From Kitasatospora mediocidica KCTC 9733 (GTDB lineage Bacteria > Actinomycetota > Actinomycetes > Streptomycetales > Streptomycetaceae), in assembly GCF_000744225.1 (NCBI RefSeq), contig NZ_JQLN01000006.1, positions 496,001 to 560,000 on the forward strand: a DNA stretch of 64,000 nucleotides. The letters run 5' to 3'. Position numbers and translations under genes: made by a program. Positions within the stretch are counted from its first letter, which is position 1. Each line of letters opens with the position of its first letter. The notes under the pieces are model-generated. The model made no database searches, had not been told where the DNA came from, and saw only the letters and a list, made by a program, of their open reading frames with translations. Positions 1-7,478 of the stretch are shown here, piece by piece.

Positions 1-2067
1 CAGCGGATGGTCGTCCCACAGGCGGCCGGTGTCCTGTTCACGGCCGACCCCGTCACGGGCAACCGGACGGTCGCCACCGTCGACGCCGCCTTCGGGCTCG
101 GCGAGGCCGTGGTCTCCGGCCTGGTGAACCCGGACGTCTTCAAGGTGCGGCACGGCGAGGTGGTCGAGAAGGCGATCGCCGCCAAACAGCGTGCCGTTCA
201 CGCGCTGCCGGACGGCGGTACGCGGGAGGTGGCGATCGACTCGCGGCGCCGGCGGCAGCCGGCGCTGACGGATGACCAGGTCGTGCGGCTCGTGCGGCTC
301 GGGCGGCGGATCGAGGCGCACTTCGGCCGCCCGCAGGACATCGAATGGTGCCTGGCCGACGACGGCTTCCAGATCGTTCAGAGCCGGCCGATCACAACAC
401 TGTTCCCCGTCCCCGAGTCCGGCGACCAGGAGAACCACGTCTACGTCTCCGTCGGCCACGGGCAGATGATGACCGACCCGATGAAGCCGCTGGGGTACTC
501 CATGTGGCAGCTGACGGCCATGGTGGCGATGCACGAGGCCGGCGGGCGGCTGTTCGTCGACGTCACCCGGCGGCTGGCCTCGCCCGCGAGCCGGGCCGGC
601 CTCCTGGACGTCATAGGGCGCGGCGATCCGCTGACCAGGGACGCTCTGGAGACCGTCCTCGAGCGCGGCGACTTCGTCCCCTCGCTCCCGGACGCGGGTC
701 CCGGCGGGCCGCCGGCCGGCGCTGCGGCCGCCCCGGTCGAGACCGATCCGGCCATCGTCACCGGGCTGATCGAGCGCAGCCGGGCGTCCGTCGCCGCCCT
801 GGAGCGCGACATCCGGACGAAGAGCGGACCGGCGCTGTTCGCCTTCCTGTTGGAGGCCTTCGAGGAGCACAAACGCGTCCTCGGTGATCCGCTGAACATT
901 CAGGTGATCATGGCGGGGATGGAGGCCACCTGGTGGCTCAACGACAAGCTGGGGGAGTGGCTGGGCGAGAAGAACGCGGCTGACACGCTCACGCTGTCCG
1001 CCCCCGACAACATCACCTCGGAGATGGGACTGGCGCTGCTCGACGTCGCGGACGTGATCCGCCCGCTGCCGGAGGCGGTGGCCTTCCTGGAGGGCGCCCG
1101 GGACGAGGGAATCCGGGGTGACGGCTTCCTGGACGAGCTGACGAAGCTCGCGGGCGGGACCGAAGCGCGCGACGCCGTGGAGGCCTATCTCGACCGGTAC
1201 GGCATGCGCTGCGTCGGCGAGATCGACATCACCAGGCCGCGCTGGCGCGAGCGCCCCAGCACGCTCGTGCCGGTGATCCTCGACAACGTCAGGATCTTCG
1301 AGCCGGGCGCCGCCGCGCGGCGCTTCGAGCAGGGGCGGCAGAAGGCGCGGCGGAAGGAACAGGACGTGCTGACGCGCCTGCGGGCGCTGCCGGACGGGGA
1401 CCGCAAGGCCGACGAGGCCAAGCGGATGATCGACCGGGTCCGCACCTTCATCGGGTACCGGGAGTACCCGAAGTACGGCATCGTCAGCCGCTACTTCGTC
1501 TACAAGCAGGCCCTGTTGGGGGAGGCCGAGCGCCTCGTGCAGGCCGGTGTGCTCGCCGAGCGGGAGGACGCCTTCTACCTCACCTTCCAGGAACTCCACG
1601 ACGTCGTACGCTCGCAGCGGGTGGATGACCGGCTCATCCAGCAGCGCAAGGACGCGTTCCGCTCCTACCACGCGCTCACACCGCCGCGGGTGCTCACCTC
1701 GGAGGGGGACGCCGTCAACGGGGCGTACCGGCGCGACGACGTGCCGGCCGGCGCCCTGGTCGGCGTACCGGTCTCCGCCGGGACCGTCGAGGGTCGGGCC
1801 CGCGTCATCCTCGACATGGCGCAGGCCGATCTCCAGGCGGGCGACATCCTGGTGACGACCTTCACGGATCCCAGCTGGTCGCCGCTGTTCGTCGCCATCG
1901 CGGGCCTGGTGACGGAGGTGGGCGGCCTGATGACCCATGGCGCGGTGATCGCCCGGGAGTACGGCCTGCCGGCCATCGTGGGCGTGGAGGGGGCCACCCG
2001 GCTGATCCGGGACGGGCAGCGGATCCGCGTCCACGGAACCGAGGGATACGTCGAGATCCTGTCCTGA
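1..2067 (+). CDS. rph: Rifampin phosphotransferase (PEP-utilising dikinase family), 5' end outside window
   Basis: The frame is open from base 1, so the start and roughly the first 180 residues lie upstream. The visible part holds the end of the ATP-grasp domain (VLFTADP and SRPITT segments), a long central helical domain that in Rph binds the rifamycin, and a C-terminal swivelling phosphohistidine domain. Its GGLMTHGAVIAREYGLPAIV motif carries the phospho-carrier His (codon 1936-1938). The protein ends right after this domain and lacks the PEP-binding barrel of PEP synthase, which fits Rph. Rph inactivates rifamycins by transferring the beta phosphate of ATP to the ansa-chain hydroxyl. The family is known; activity on rifampin is inferred. 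A strong hairpin follows the stop codon. Confidence 0.88.
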   Translation, partial: QRMVVPQAAGVLFTADPVTGNRTVATVDAAFGLGEAVVSGLVNPDVFKVRHGEVVEKAIAAKQRAVHALPDGGTREVAIDSRRRRQPALTDDQVVRLVRLGRRIEAHFGRPQDIEWCLADDGFQIVQSRPITTLFPVPESGDQENHVYVSVGHGQMMTDPMKPLGYSMWQLTAMVAMHEAGGRLFVDVTRRLASPASRAGLLDVIGRGDPLTRDALETVLERGDFVPSLPDAGPGGPPAGAAAAPVETDPAIVTGLIERSRASVAALERDIRTKSGPALFAFLLEAFEEHKRVLGDPLNIQVIMAGMEATWWLNDKLGEWLGEKNAADTLTLSAPDNITSEMGLALLDVADVIRPLPEAVAFLEGARDEGIRGDGFLDELTKLAGGTEARDAVEAYLDRYGMRCVGEIDITRPRWRERPSTLVPVILDNVRIFEPGAAARRFEQGRQKARRKEQDVLTRLRALPDGDRKADEAKRMIDRVRTFIGYREYPKYGIVSRYFVYKQALLGEAERLVQAGVLAEREDAFYLTFQELHDVVRSQRVDDRLIQQRKDAFRSYHALTPPRVLTSEGDAVNGAYRRDDVPAGALVGVPVSAGTVEGRARVILDMAQADLQAGDILVTTFTDPSWSPLFVAIAGLVTEVGGLMTHGAVIAREYGLPAIVGVEGATRLIRDGQRIRVHGTEGYVEILS

Positions 2068-2076
2068 ACCGGTGAG

Positions 2077-2117
2077 CGGCGGGCCGCACCGGACCGGCGT
2101 CCGGTGCGGCCCCGCCG
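2077..2117. terminator. Hairpin terminator between convergent genes
   Basis: A long GC-rich inverted repeat has arms at about 2077-2093 and 2100-2117, with one bulged C and a 6-nt loop, followed by TTT. It lies ten bases after the rph stop and fourteen before the convergent mafI-like stop, so it can serve both strands. Confidence 0.7.
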
Positions 2118-2130
2118 TTTCCCGGGCCGG

Positions 2131-2388
2131 CTACGGCGCGGTGCGCAGTTCCTCGACAACCTCGATGTACCGGGCCGGCAGTCCGAGAGCGTCGGTGAGT
2201 TCACGGATCAGCTCCACCTCCTCCGAGGTGAGGCTCTCCTCCTCGTCGGAGAGGAAGTCGCAGAGGATCCCCAACCCCAGCTCGGCCTCGTTCGCCTCCA
2301 CGAACGTGAGGTAGTCCTGCACCGCGTGCGCCGGAACGTGCGTGCCGACCATCGTGGCCAGCTCACGCAGCTTCTTCTCAACCATCAT
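2131..2388 (-). CDS. MafI family immunity protein
   Basis: An 85-residue acidic helical protein. The first of two adjacent ATGs is chosen because GGGAG lies 7 bases before it. The pattern CDFLSDEEESLTSEEVELI followed by ELTDALGL is typical of MafI-like immunity proteins, which neutralise polymorphic toxins of the MafB or contact-dependent type. No toxin gene is adjacent: upstream is a CopD gene on the other strand and downstream is rph. It is therefore an orphan immunity gene here, or one with a distant partner. The family call rests on sequence pattern and size. A much longer open frame covers the same strand but is a shadow of copD. Confidence 0.65.
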   Translation of the reverse strand: MMVEKKLRELATMVGTHVPAHAVQDYLTFVEANEAELGLGILCDFLSDEEESLTSEEVELIRELTDALGLPARYIEVVEELRTAP

Positions 2389-2456
2389 CAGCGAGCTCCC
2401 GGGTCCGAAAGCCAGTGACCATACCCCAGTCGGGGTGTAGACAGACACCTCGTTAC

Positions 2457-2475
2457 TTAGGTTAGCCTCACCTTC
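2457..2475 (+). promoter_or_regulatory. Iron box (DmdR/IdeR-type) overlapping a leaderless promoter
   Basis: The 19 bases TTAGGTTAGCCTCACCTTC match the actinobacterial iron box (TTAGGTTAGSCTMACCTAA) at all but the last two positions. It abuts the ATG of the CopD gene. A TAGCCT -10 hexamer (2463-2468) lies inside the box 7 nt before the ATG, and a TAGACA -35-like element is at 2438-2443. No Shine-Dalgarno is present, so the transcript is probably leaderless and repressed by iron-loaded DmdR/IdeR. Confidence 0.7.
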
Positions 2476-3636
2476 ATGAGTTTCGTCCACCTGGCCGCCG
2501 CGGCCGGCTACACCACCCCTGCCCTCTCCCGGATTCTCACCAAGTCCGGCTATTTCCTCGGCTTGTGCGGAGCCGTCGGATCCACCGTGACCTACGCGGC
2601 AGCGGTCCGCCCGGCGCTGCGGGCCCCGCAGAACGAGCCGGCCGACGCCGCCGCGCTGCGCCGCAGGATGTCGCTCTACCTGGCCTGGGCCGGGGTGGTC
2701 CTGCTCGTGGCCGGCTACTTCGAGCTCGCCGCCCGCCGGGCCGGCAGGAGCAAGCCGCTCGGCGACTCGCTCGCGCCGGGCCGGCTCTGGGACTTCCTGC
2801 GGGCACCCGCGGCGAAGGGGACCTGGGTGGCCCAGGGGACGGTCTACCTGGTCCAGAACGCCGTGCTGCTCCTGGCGTCCGCCGTCCTCGTCGCGCTGTT
2901 CGTCCCACGGGTCAGGCGGCACCTGGACGTTCTCGCCCTGACCGCACTGCCGCTGGCGCTGGCCGGCACGCTCGTCGCCGGGATACCGGTCACCGCGCCC
3001 AAGGACGCGGACCACGTGCTCGACCCGCTGCTCGACCAGGTGCACATCGTCAGCGGCACCGTCTGGGTCGGCGGTCTGGCCCTGCTCGCCACCCTCGCCG
3101 CCGCCCGCGGCCGGCTGAGCGAGAACGCCGGCGTGCTGTGGGCCGACCTCTGGCGCCGGTTCAGCCTGGTCGCCCTGGTCTGCGTCGGTGCGGTGCTCAC
3201 CTCCGGTCTGTGGATGGGCTGGAAGCACGTCGGCGGGATCAGCCAGCTGTGGACGACGACCTACGGGACCTTCCTGCTCGTCAAGGTCGCGCTGGTGCTC
3301 TCCATGGTCGTGGCCGGCGGCGTCAACCAGTTCTGGCTGATGCCCCGGATCGCCCGGGCCCGCCGCGCCGATTCCGCGGCCTCCCTCCTCGACCTGACGC
3401 TGCGTCACTTCCCCAGGGTGGTCTGGCTGGAGGTCGCGCTCGGGGTCGGTGTGCTGGCCGTCGTGCCCTTCCTCAGCGGCTCCGCCCGCTCGCAGGCCGG
3501 TAGCCCGCCGGCCGTCTCCAGTGGCGGCATCCTCGCCGTGGGCGTCCTGCTGGTCCTCACCCTCGCGGCCTCGCTCTACATCACGGTCCGCACCTCCGAC
3601 GCCCTCTCCCGGCGCAGCGGCCTCGCCACGCCCTGA
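2476..3636 (+). CDS. CopD-domain integral membrane protein under iron-box control
   Basis: 386 residues with about eight to nine hydrophobic segments. The central region (DQVHIVSGTVWVGGLALLA) is the characteristic part of the CopD domain, found in copper-resistance and copper-uptake membrane proteins. An N-terminal segment (SRILTKSGYFLGLCGAVGS) and a hydrophobic C-terminus complete it. CopD is a plasma-membrane protein linked to copper import, but many actinobacterial members are uncharacterised. The start follows directly on an iron box with no ribosome-binding site. That position suggests a role in iron or haem-associated copper homeostasis, which is inference. It is convergent with the wall hydrolase gene. 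Confidence 0.8.
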   Translation: MSFVHLAAAAGYTTPALSRILTKSGYFLGLCGAVGSTVTYAAAVRPALRAPQNEPADAAALRRRMSLYLAWAGVVLLVAGYFELAARRAGRSKPLGDSLAPGRLWDFLRAPAAKGTWVAQGTVYLVQNAVLLLASAVLVALFVPRVRRHLDVLALTALPLALAGTLVAGIPVTAPKDADHVLDPLLDQVHIVSGTVWVGGLALLATLAAARGRLSENAGVLWADLWRRFSLVALVCVGAVLTSGLWMGWKHVGGISQLWTTTYGTFLLVKVALVLSMVVAGGVNQFWLMPRIARARRADSAASLLDLTLRHFPRVVWLEVALGVGVLAVVPFLSGSARSQAGSPPAVSSGGILAVGVLLVLTLAASLYITVRTSDALSRRSGLATP

Positions 3637-3657
3637 GCCCTCCGGGGTCGGCGAAGG

Positions 3658-4707
3658 TCAGATCCGGCGGATGGTGGCGATGGGCATCGCGGTGGCCTGC
3701 ATGATCCGCACCACGGCGCCGGCGTGCGGCGCGTGCACCACCTGGCCGTTGCCGATGTACATGCCGACGTGGCCCTCGGGGCCGTCCTCGGCGTTGTAGA
3801 TCACCAGGTCGCCCGGCTGGGCCTGGGCGAGGCCCGGCACCGCGCTGCCCACCGTGGCCTGCTCCTGGGAGGTGCGCGGCAGGTGGATGCCGGCCTGCCC
3901 GTAGGCCCACTGCATCAGGCCCGAACAGTCGAAGGCGGTCGGGCCGCCGGCGCCCCAGAGGTAGGGGTCACCGAGCCGGCTGAGCGCCGCCTGGACCGCG
4001 CTTCCCGCCAGGCCGGAGGCCTGCGGCAGGGCGGCGAGGTCGGCCCGGGAGCTGCCGCGGGAGGCCTCACCGCCGTCGGCCCCCTGCTGGGCCGCCCGCA
4101 ACGCTGCCTGCTGGGCGGCGGTGAGTGAGTTGAGCAGCGACTGCGACTGCTGGAGCTTGGCCTGCACCTGGGCCTTGGCAGTGTTCAGCGCGGTGGTGGT
4201 GGTCGCCAGCTGGGCGAGCGTGGTCGCGGCCTCCTGCTTCTGCTGATTCAGGGCACGCTCGGCCTGCTGGAGGGATTTCAGCGTCTCGGCTTCGCTGACG
4301 TTCGCCTGGTGCTGGGTGGTGGCCTGGTCGAGATAGCCGGCCGGGTTGGCGCTGAGCATCAACTGCACGGACGGGTCGAGCCCGTCCCGCATGTACTGCT
4401 GGCCGGCCACCGAGGCCAACCCCTCCTGCAGCACGCCCACCTGTGCCTGGGTGCGGGCGACCTCGTCCTGGAGCTGGGAGGCCCGCAGGCGCAGGTCGTC
4501 CGACTTCTCCTTGGCGCCGTCGAACTGCTCGGTTGCCCGCTCCGCCTGCGCGTTCAGTCCGTCGAGCTGCGCCTTGACGTCCGTGCTGGACGGCGGCGGA
4601 TCCGCCCACGCGCCCTGCGCGGAGAGGGCGACCGTCGCCGCGGCGGCGGCGCTGAGCACGACGACCCGGGCGTGACTCGGCTGCTTCGGACGGCGATGGG
4701 TCGCCAC
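3658..4707 (-). CDS. Secreted NlpC/P60 peptidoglycan hydrolase with coiled-coil N-terminus
   Basis: 349 residues from a GTG preceded by AGGAG. A signal peptide (ARVVVLSAAAAATVALSAQG then AWA) is followed by a long alanine- and glutamine-rich coiled coil (about residues 40-225), a serine-rich linker and a C-terminal NlpC/P60 domain. The catalytic Cys lies in AFDCSGLMQWAYGQAG and the His in EGHVGMYIGNGQVVHAPHAG. This is the RipA/CwlO-like architecture of D-Glu-mDAP endopeptidases that split peptide stems in the wall. The open frame extends upstream, but that extension lacks a signal and a ribosome-binding site. The 3' end is 21 bases from the convergent CopD stop. Confidence 0.88.
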   Translation of the reverse strand: MATHRRPKQPSHARVVVLSAAAAATVALSAQGAWADPPPSSTDVKAQLDGLNAQAERATEQFDGAKEKSDDLRLRASQLQDEVARTQAQVGVLQEGLASVAGQQYMRDGLDPSVQLMLSANPAGYLDQATTQHQANVSEAETLKSLQQAERALNQQKQEAATTLAQLATTTTALNTAKAQVQAKLQQSQSLLNSLTAAQQAALRAAQQGADGGEASRGSSRADLAALPQASGLAGSAVQAALSRLGDPYLWGAGGPTAFDCSGLMQWAYGQAGIHLPRTSQEQATVGSAVPGLAQAQPGDLVIYNAEDGPEGHVGMYIGNGQVVHAPHAGAVVRIMQATAMPIATIRRI

Positions 4708-4926
4708 GGCGGCTCCTTGTTCCCCAGGGAGGCTCGGTCGGCTGAGCCGCCCCCTGTGCTGCGGATGGTCTGTCACGGGCCGTGGCCGCCGGGGTTCCTG
4801 CGTGCGGGGTGCCGAAATCCTCCGACGGGCGCATGGCCGTTCCGCTGCCAGAGACGGGTCGGGCGGGTGGTTCGGTCGCAACCGCGCCGTGTGACACGCG
4901 TCGCAGTCACGGGCGGGCTCACCGCG

Positions 4927-6009
4927 TCAGGACCGGCTGTCCGGACTCTCGCCGAACGGGGTGTCCAGGACCGCGAGCAGCTGTGGGTGGACCAGCGCGC
5001 CGGGCAGGCGTGGATGGGCGGCGAGAACTCCGCTGCGCTCCAGGCGCGCCAGCGGCGGGTGAGGATCGTACGGGATCCGCTCGCGCAGCCATCCGGCCGA
5101 CACCGCCGGGGTGGCGGCGAGCTGCGCGAGCACGGCCGCGGCCGCCGGATCGCCGGCGGCCCGCCCGATCGCCTCGTCGAGCAGCGCGCCGTAGTGCCGC
5201 ACTGTCGCGGTGCGGTGCCGGGCGGTCTCGGTGACGGCGCGGGCGAACACTTCGCCCCAGCGGGAGAGTTCGCCGTCGGACGCGGCGACCAGGGCCTCGT
5301 CGTGCTCGATCCGGTGGGCGGGCACCCAGCCGTCCAGGTCGAGCAGCAGTCCGGGCAGCAGGCCGGCCGCCACCAGGTCGCACTGGCCGAGCAGCCGGGC
5401 CATCCGCCCGTTCGCATCGGGGAACGGATGGATCGTCAGCAGCTGCGCCATGGCAAGTGCCGCGGCGTCCAGCGGGGCACTGACCGTGGCGGTGCCCCAG
5501 GCGTTCCAGCGCTCGACGTGCGTGCGCAGCTCGGCCCCCGGGGCGACCGGGACGATGACGACGCGTCCGTCGGGCCAGGTCACCCGGGCCTTGGAGCGCC
5601 GGAAGCCGCCGGGGGAGGGGATGTTGGGGTCGCCCGCCACCAGAGCCGCGTGCAGGTCGGCGAGCGCGTCCGGGGTGAAGCAGGGGCGCCGGCCGGGCTG
5701 TTCGGCCAGCTCCGCGCGGACCGAGTGGACGGCCAGCAGGCCCGCCGCGACCCGGCTCTCGGCGGCGGTGGCCAGCTGCTCGGCCAGCTGCTCGGGGTCG
5801 GTCCCGGCGAGGTGGCGCCGGTGCAGCAGGCGGCGCAGGCGGGGACGGTGGAACAGGTCGGGATCGCCGAGCCGGGCGGCGGCCCCGGTCAGGTCGGCCA
5901 ACGCGGCCAGCGCCTCGCGGTGGGCGGCGTCGGGGATCGCCCGGGCGTCGAGCGGTGGTACGACGGGCATGACCCGTCGTACCACCGCCGTGGTCGAGCC
6001 GTCGGACAT
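4927..6009 (-). CDS. Fic/DOC family protein (probable AMP-transferase)
   Basis: 360 residues. The Fic motif is complete, HPFPDANGRMAR at residues 194-205, matching HxFx(D/E)(G/A)NGRxxR, so the enzyme should be active. A typical GGFRRSKARVTWPDG beta-flap precedes it and a winged-helix-like C-terminus (YDPHPPLARLERSGVL) follows. I see no clear (S/T)xxxE(G/N) inhibitory helix. Fic enzymes transfer AMP or other phosphate-containing groups to hydroxyl side chains. The ATG overlaps the stop of the upstream secreted-protein gene by one base (TGATG), implying translational coupling. The protein has no signal peptide, so it probably acts in the cytoplasm. The target is unknown. Confidence 0.85.
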   Translation of the reverse strand: MSDGSTTAVVRRVMPVVPPLDARAIPDAAHREALAALADLTGAAARLGDPDLFHRPRLRRLLHRRHLAGTDPEQLAEQLATAAESRVAAGLLAVHSVRAELAEQPGRRPCFTPDALADLHAALVAGDPNIPSPGGFRRSKARVTWPDGRVVIVPVAPGAELRTHVERWNAWGTATVSAPLDAAALAMAQLLTIHPFPDANGRMARLLGQCDLVAAGLLPGLLLDLDGWVPAHRIEHDEALVAASDGELSRWGEVFARAVTETARHRTATVRHYGALLDEAIGRAAGDPAAAAVLAQLAATPAVSAGWLRERIPYDPHPPLARLERSGVLAAHPRLPGALVHPQLLAVLDTPFGESPDSRS

Positions 6010-6701
6010 CAGCAGGAGGCCGCGGTGACCAGGCCGGTCGGCTCGGTGACGTTGACGTACTCGGTGCTGGACTGGCCGAGCCAGTTCTGCGTCGTCACCG
6101 CGTAGACGACGGTCTGGTACTGGACGCTCAACTGCCAGCTCTGGCCGGGGTTGAGGGTGACCTCGATGCCGGTGGTGCGGGCGATCGAGGTGTTCAGCTG
6201 GGTGCCGAGGGAGGCGGTGAGGACCGACTCGGCCGCGGCCGAGATGTTGGTGCTGACCTGGTAGGTCACCGTGTAGGTGGAGCTGTCGGACAGCTTCGCG
6301 ACCGAGGCGGAGTTGTTCTTGTAGCAGTTCTGCTTGACGGGCCAGCTCTGGCCCTTGCTCCAGACCTGGGCGCCGGGGGCGCTGCCGCTGCCGCCACCGC
6401 CGTAGCTCATCGGGATGCCCGGGCTGGCGGGGTCGGGGGGCATGACCGGCACGCGGGTCCCCGAGATGACGACCTGCTGGATGGGGCCGTCGCCGGGCGA
6501 GCTGCTGACGTCGATCGCGTCCCCGCCGCCACCGCCGCCGCTGGGGTCGCTGTCGCCCGGGTCGCCCGGGTCGTCGCAGGTGGTCATGCCGTCCTCGTAG
6601 CAGGAGTCGGCGTACGCGCGGTGCGGGGTGACCAGCGCGGGGACGGCGGTGAGGACGGCCGCGCCGAGGGCGGTGGCGACCACGATTTTCCTGAGATCCA
6701 T
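6009..6701 (-). CDS. Secreted cysteine-containing beta-rich protein of unknown function, coupled to Fic
   Basis: 230 residues from an ATG with GGAG upstream. A signal peptide (KIVVATALGAAVLTAVPALV, ending near AYA) leads to a short Cys pair (SCYEDGMTTCDD), a glycine- and serine-rich linker, and a beta-strand-rich region of alternating Ser/Thr/Val. That region includes TVTYQVSTNISAAAESVLTA and ARTTGIEVTLNPGQSWQL, and the protein ends in Cys. The pattern recalls aerolysin/ETX-MTX2-like beta-pore proteins, but the match is by eye only. The gene is the first of a two-gene unit and its TGA overlaps the Fic start. I do not recognise a defined family. Confidence 0.65.
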   Translation of the reverse strand: MDLRKIVVATALGAAVLTAVPALVTPHRAYADSCYEDGMTTCDDPGDPGDSDPSGGGGGGDAIDVSSSPGDGPIQQVVISGTRVPVMPPDPASPGIPMSYGGGGSGSAPGAQVWSKGQSWPVKQNCYKNNSASVAKLSDSSTYTVTYQVSTNISAAAESVLTASLGTQLNTSIARTTGIEVTLNPGQSWQLSVQYQTVVYAVTTQNWLGQSSTEYVNVTEPTGLVTAASC

Positions 6702-7478
6702 GAGAGTACTCCGCTGAGGACAGGTGGAAGGGAAGGTCCTCGCACCGGCACCTGTGGCGAACCGGGCCGAGTCCCCGAGGCGTTGAGCCTCCGTCTGCCA
6801 CCGACCCCCGCTGTCACGGACGCTGCTCGGTGGCGCGGCCGCAACACTGGCAGACTCACGTCGCACAAACCAGAATGAATTCAAGCCACACCATCATTCA
6901 CGTTTGCTGCCAAGTGCAACAGTCGTCACCGACCGTGCGCCGCGCCGCCGCGCTCCCGCACGAGCGCCAGGCCGACCGTGGTCGCCGACCGGTCCATCGG
7001 GCGACGGGAGAGCGAACGTCGGCCTGTGGGGCGCCGCTCCGCGGTGCGCCGAGCGCTGCTGCCCCGGGTGCGGGCCGGGGTCATGGATGCGGGGCGTCAC
7101 CGAACCGGGCCCGGCATCCTGGCCGAATTCGGAGTGTCGGCCTCCGGGTGGGCGCCTACCGTCGCTGGGCCGCCGCGATCCGCTGGTGCGCGGTGCCCGG
7201 CTGGCGTCGTGGGAACGCTGACGATCGTCCCCGGTCCTGGTGGCCGCTCCCCGTTCACCGTGCAGCGTCCGGGACGGTGTAGCGGTGGACGTCCACGAGG
7301 GTGGGGCGCAGGATGCGGGTGCCGGGTGCCAGCCGGTCCGGCGGGCCTTGGGGATGCGCCTGCCCCGGGGGCCAGCCGCTGGGCGGCCCGGAGTGCAATT
7401 CTCGTGGCGCGCACCGATGCTGACGGCCCGCTGCCGGAACCCTACTCCCGGCTGCGGTTGTTGGGGTAGAAAGAGGGC
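6702..7478. other. 777-base stretch without a convincing gene
   Basis: Long open frames exist on both strands, but none has a ribosome-binding site, recognisable motif or consistent codon pattern. The only distinct part is a locally AT-richer patch at about 6855-6925, which probably carries the promoter of the leftward secreted-protein/Fic unit. Bases 7461-7478 precede the rightward NB-ARC gene. Confidence 0.5.

Noticed and set aside
1..2067. Phosphoenolpyruvate synthase
   Set aside because: The protein ends after the phosphohistidine domain, with no PEP-binding barrel, and the THGAVIAREYGLPAIVGV context is that of rifampin phosphotransferases.
2131..3408. 425-codon minus-strand frame
   Set aside because: Only its last 85 codons, from the ATG after GGGAG, form a protein-like sequence; the rest is antisense to copD.
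4708..4907. Possible c-di-AMP (ydaO) riboswitch before the NlpC/P60 gene
   Set aside because: Such genes often have one in actinobacteria, but I could not find the conserved ydaO core in these 200 bases.
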